This document shows, in pieces, positions 38,513 to 40,594 of a stretch of 40,594 nucleotides of DNA. Under the pieces are notes generated by a model, which was given only the letters and a program-made list of their open reading frames with translations, was not told where the DNA came from and did not search any database. Within the stretch, counting starts at the first letter, position 1. The number at the start of each line of letters is the position of its first letter. Source of the stretch: Ilumatobacteraceae bacterium (lineage in GTDB: Bacteria; Actinomycetota; Acidimicrobiia; Acidimicrobiales; Ilumatobacteraceae); assembly GCA_017856815.1 (NCBI GenBank), contig JAFMEI010000003.1:1-40594 (forward strand). Reading direction: 5' to 3'. Made by a program: the position numbers and the translations under genes.

Positions 38513-39628
38513 GTGAAGGAAATACTTGATGACATCACTCGTTGGCGCAACGCGGGCAAGAAAATTGCTGTAGCGCGTGTCATCGATGTCGAAGGTTCGG
38601 GTCCCCGCGATGCGGGTGCTGCAATGGCAGTGACCCAAGACGGCGAGGTTGCTGGTTCTGTTAGCGGTGGCTGCGTCGAGGGCGCTGTAGTAACTGAGGC
38701 ACTTGAAGTTCTGAGCAGTGGCACCCCTGGTCGTCGTGTCACTTTCGGATACTCCGATGACGAAGCATTTGCTGTTGGTCTTACATGCGGCGGCACTGTG
38801 CACCTATTCATCCAACCGCTCGATGAAATTGCATTTGATGCCTTGGCTGCCCCACTGCAGAACAACAATCCAGTGGTCATTGCCACCGTTTGCGGTGGAC
38901 CCAACATTGGTTCAAGCATCGTTGCCACACCTGAATCACTCGTTGGCACATTGGGCAACAACGAGCTTGACCGCGTCGCAAGTCGCGATGCGCGCGGCGA
39001 TCTCGATCTTGGGCGCACAACCACGCGCCACTACGGCCCCGAGGGGCAAGTAACCCCAAGTGATCTTGAAGACACCAACACAGTCACGCTGTTCATCGAG
39101 TCATTCGCGCCAGCACCAGAAATGTGGATCTTTGGAGCCGTGGACTTCACGGCTGCACTCACACGTGTGGCAAAAGTTCTTGGCTACAGAGTTACGGTGT
39201 GCGATGCGCGGGAGATGTTCGCCACCAAAAAGCGCTTTCCAATGGCCGACGATGTGAAGGTCACCTGGCCGGGTGCAGTTTTTGCCGAACACGGGAAGTC
39301 TCTTGGACCCCGTGATGCAGTTTGCATCCTCACTCACGATCCGAAATTTGATGTCCCCGCCATTGAAGGTGCGCTTGCAAGCAAAGTCGGTTATATCGGA
39401 GTTATGGGTAGCAGAAAGACCATCGAAAAACGCCTGCAACGTTTGGCAGACGTTGGCATTACTTCGGCTGAAGATCTTGCCCGCTTAATGCAACCTATTG
39501 GGCTCGACATCGGCTCACGCACTCCTGAAGAAACTGCAATCTCCATCTGTGGGGAAATAATCGCGTGTCGATCGGGTCGCACCGCAACTTCCCTGCGCAA
39601 TTCAAGCGGTCCAATCCACGCCAACTAA
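38513..39628 (+). CDS. XdhC/CoxI family protein
   Basis: ARVIDVEGSGPRDAGAAMAVTQDGEVAGSVSGGCVEGAVVTEALEVL and IFGAVDFTAALTRVAKVLGYRVTVCDAREMFATKKRFP...YIGVMGSRKTIEKR. Confidence 0.93.
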   Translation: MKEILDDITRWRNAGKKIAVARVIDVEGSGPRDAGAAMAVTQDGEVAGSVSGGCVEGAVVTEALEVLSSGTPGRRVTFGYSDDEAFAVGLTCGGTVHLFIQPLDEIAFDALAAPLQNNNPVVIATVCGGPNIGSSIVATPESLVGTLGNNELDRVASRDARGDLDLGRTTTRHYGPEGQVTPSDLEDTNTVTLFIESFAPAPEMWIFGAVDFTAALTRVAKVLGYRVTVCDAREMFATKKRFPMADDVKVTWPGAVFAEHGKSLGPRDAVCILTHDPKFDVPAIEGALASKVGYIGVMGSRKTIEKRLQRLADVGITSAEDLARLMQPIGLDIGSRTPEETAISICGEIIACRSGRTATSLRNSSGPIHAN

Positions 39629-40188
39629 TGAGCGTTCAAGCAATAATCCTCGCTGCAGGTGGTGGCAGCCGATTCGCTAGCAACACGCACAAACTCCTAA
39701 GCACAATTAAGGGAAGGTCGATCGTTTCACTTGCGATTCAGTCAGCAGTTGATGCTGGAATCGGAGAGGTCTTGGTAGTAACTGGTGCAGCAAATCTTGA
39801 CTCTGTACTCAGAGAGTTTCCCGATGTGGTCCAAGTTCATAATCACAACTGGGAAGCAGGGCAGGCTGTTTCAATTCAATGTGCGATTCGCAGCGTCAGC
39901 TCCGAGGTGACACGGGTAGTTGTGGGACTCGGCGATCAGCCAGGCATCGAGCCAGCCGCCTGGCGGGCAATCGCAGAAGATCCGAGTGAAATTACCGTTG
40001 CGACCTATCAAGGTATACGCGCTAATCCGGTTGGGCTTAACAGAAGTATGTGGGACTTGTTGCCCATAGATGGTGACGAAGGTGCACGAAAGGTGATGAA
40101 AATGCACCCTGAACTGGTCCACGAACTACCCTGCATTGGGTCATCTGAAGACATAGATACCGTGGAGGACTTGCGTCGATGGAACTGA
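39628..40188 (+). CDS. MobA-like nucleotidyltransferase (molybdenum cofactor cytidylyltransferase-like)
   Basis: VQAIILAAGGGSRFASNTHKLLSTIKGRSIVSLAIQSAVDAG, VVGLGDQPGIEPAAWRAIAE, GDEGARKVM. ATG 39628 overlaps the xdhC stop (TAATG). Confidence 0.9.
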   Translation: MSVQAIILAAGGGSRFASNTHKLLSTIKGRSIVSLAIQSAVDAGIGEVLVVTGAANLDSVLREFPDVVQVHNHNWEAGQAVSIQCAIRSVSSEVTRVVVGLGDQPGIEPAAWRAIAEDPSEITVATYQGIRANPVGLNRSMWDLLPIDGDEGARKVMKMHPELVHELPCIGSSEDIDTVEDLRRWN

Positions 40189-40594
40189 ATCACGAATTCA
40201 ATGTCAATGTGCCGGCTGAACAAGCTTGGAGCGTGCTTACGAACGTTGAAATGATTGCACCGTGCCTGCCCGGCGCACAGCTCCAAGAAGTCGAAGGCGA
40301 TACTTACCGCGGCGTGGTGAAGATCAAAGTGGGTCCAATCGTTGCCCAATTCAAGGGCCAGGCAGTTTTTGCCGAACGCGATGATGTCAACAAAAAAGCT
40401 GTCTTAAAAGCCGAGGGGCGCGATACCGGCGGAAAAGGTAACGCCAATGCCACCATCACCGCGCAACTCACACAGATAAGTGACTCCGTCACAAAGGTAA
40501 ATGTTGACACTGATCTGGCAATCACCGGCAAGGTTGCACAGTTTGGTCGTGGTGCCCTGGCAGACGTATCGGACAAGTTGCTTGCCCAATTTGC
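40179..40594 (+). CDS. CoxG/SRPBCC-family carbon monoxide dehydrogenase subunit G-like, 3'-truncated by window edge
   Basis: MELNHEFNVNVPAEQAWSVLTNVEMIAPCLPGAQLQEVEGDTYRGVVKIKVGPIVAQFKGQAVFAE...; start overlaps the preceding gene. Not in the ORF track because the frame runs off the end. Confidence 0.93.
   Translation, partial: MELNHEFNVNVPAEQAWSVLTNVEMIAPCLPGAQLQEVEGDTYRGVVKIKVGPIVAQFKGQAVFAERDDVNKKAVLKAEGRDTGGKGNANATITAQLTQISDSVTKVNVDTDLAITGKVAQFGRGALADVSDKLLAQF

Noticed and set aside
38473-39024. 183-aa minus-strand ORF opposite xdhC
   Set aside because: Shadow ORF (Pro/Ser/Arg/Thr rich) in a confident XdhC gene.

Overview
The window is a gene-dense chromosomal segment (about 45 protein-coding genes and one tRNA) from a high-GC Gram-positive-like bacterium. 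Gene content and order fit an actinobacterium, possibly Acidimicrobiia-like; this is inferred from protein resemblance and was not tested. I see no rRNA, CRISPR array, phage or transposon. There are four blocks. (1) 0.8-8.7 kb: a split SUF Fe-S assembly locus. A rightward sufC1-sufS-sufU-DUF2889-L,D-transpeptidase unit faces a leftward sufB-(4-Cys small protein)-sufD-Rieske-sufC2 unit. There are two intact sufC paralogs, and a shared palindrome lies upstream of both units. (2) 8.7-15.4 kb: ychF, DUF192, rsmI, a HAD phosphatase, an Emb-like arabinosyltransferase and a thioesterase. (3) 15.4-31.0 kb: the conserved metG-tatD-[DPBB protein in the rpfB/yabE slot]-rsmA-ispE-(bS22, antisense)-tRNA-Gln-glmU-prs-rplY-pth-mfd-PpiC lipoprotein-mazG fusion-eno-ftsB order. 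Its glmU appears to lack the entire catalytic acetyltransferase region. (4) 31.1-40.6 kb: a CODH/xanthine-dehydrogenase-like molybdenum hydroxylase cluster (L-S-M ... MoxR-VWA-XdhC-MobA-like-CoxG), interrupted by an antisense Dabb/SDR pair and a fasciclin lipoprotein. Many genes overlap by 1-4 bp or more, and several starts show a -10-like hexamer exactly 6-7 nt upstream, suggesting leaderless mRNAs. The best second-look items are the truncated GlmU, the duplicated SufC with a shared suf operator and a 4-Cys protein, the rpfB/yabE replacement, and the occluded Shine-Dalgarno of the coxL-like gene. All identifications come from reading the sequence; no database search was run.
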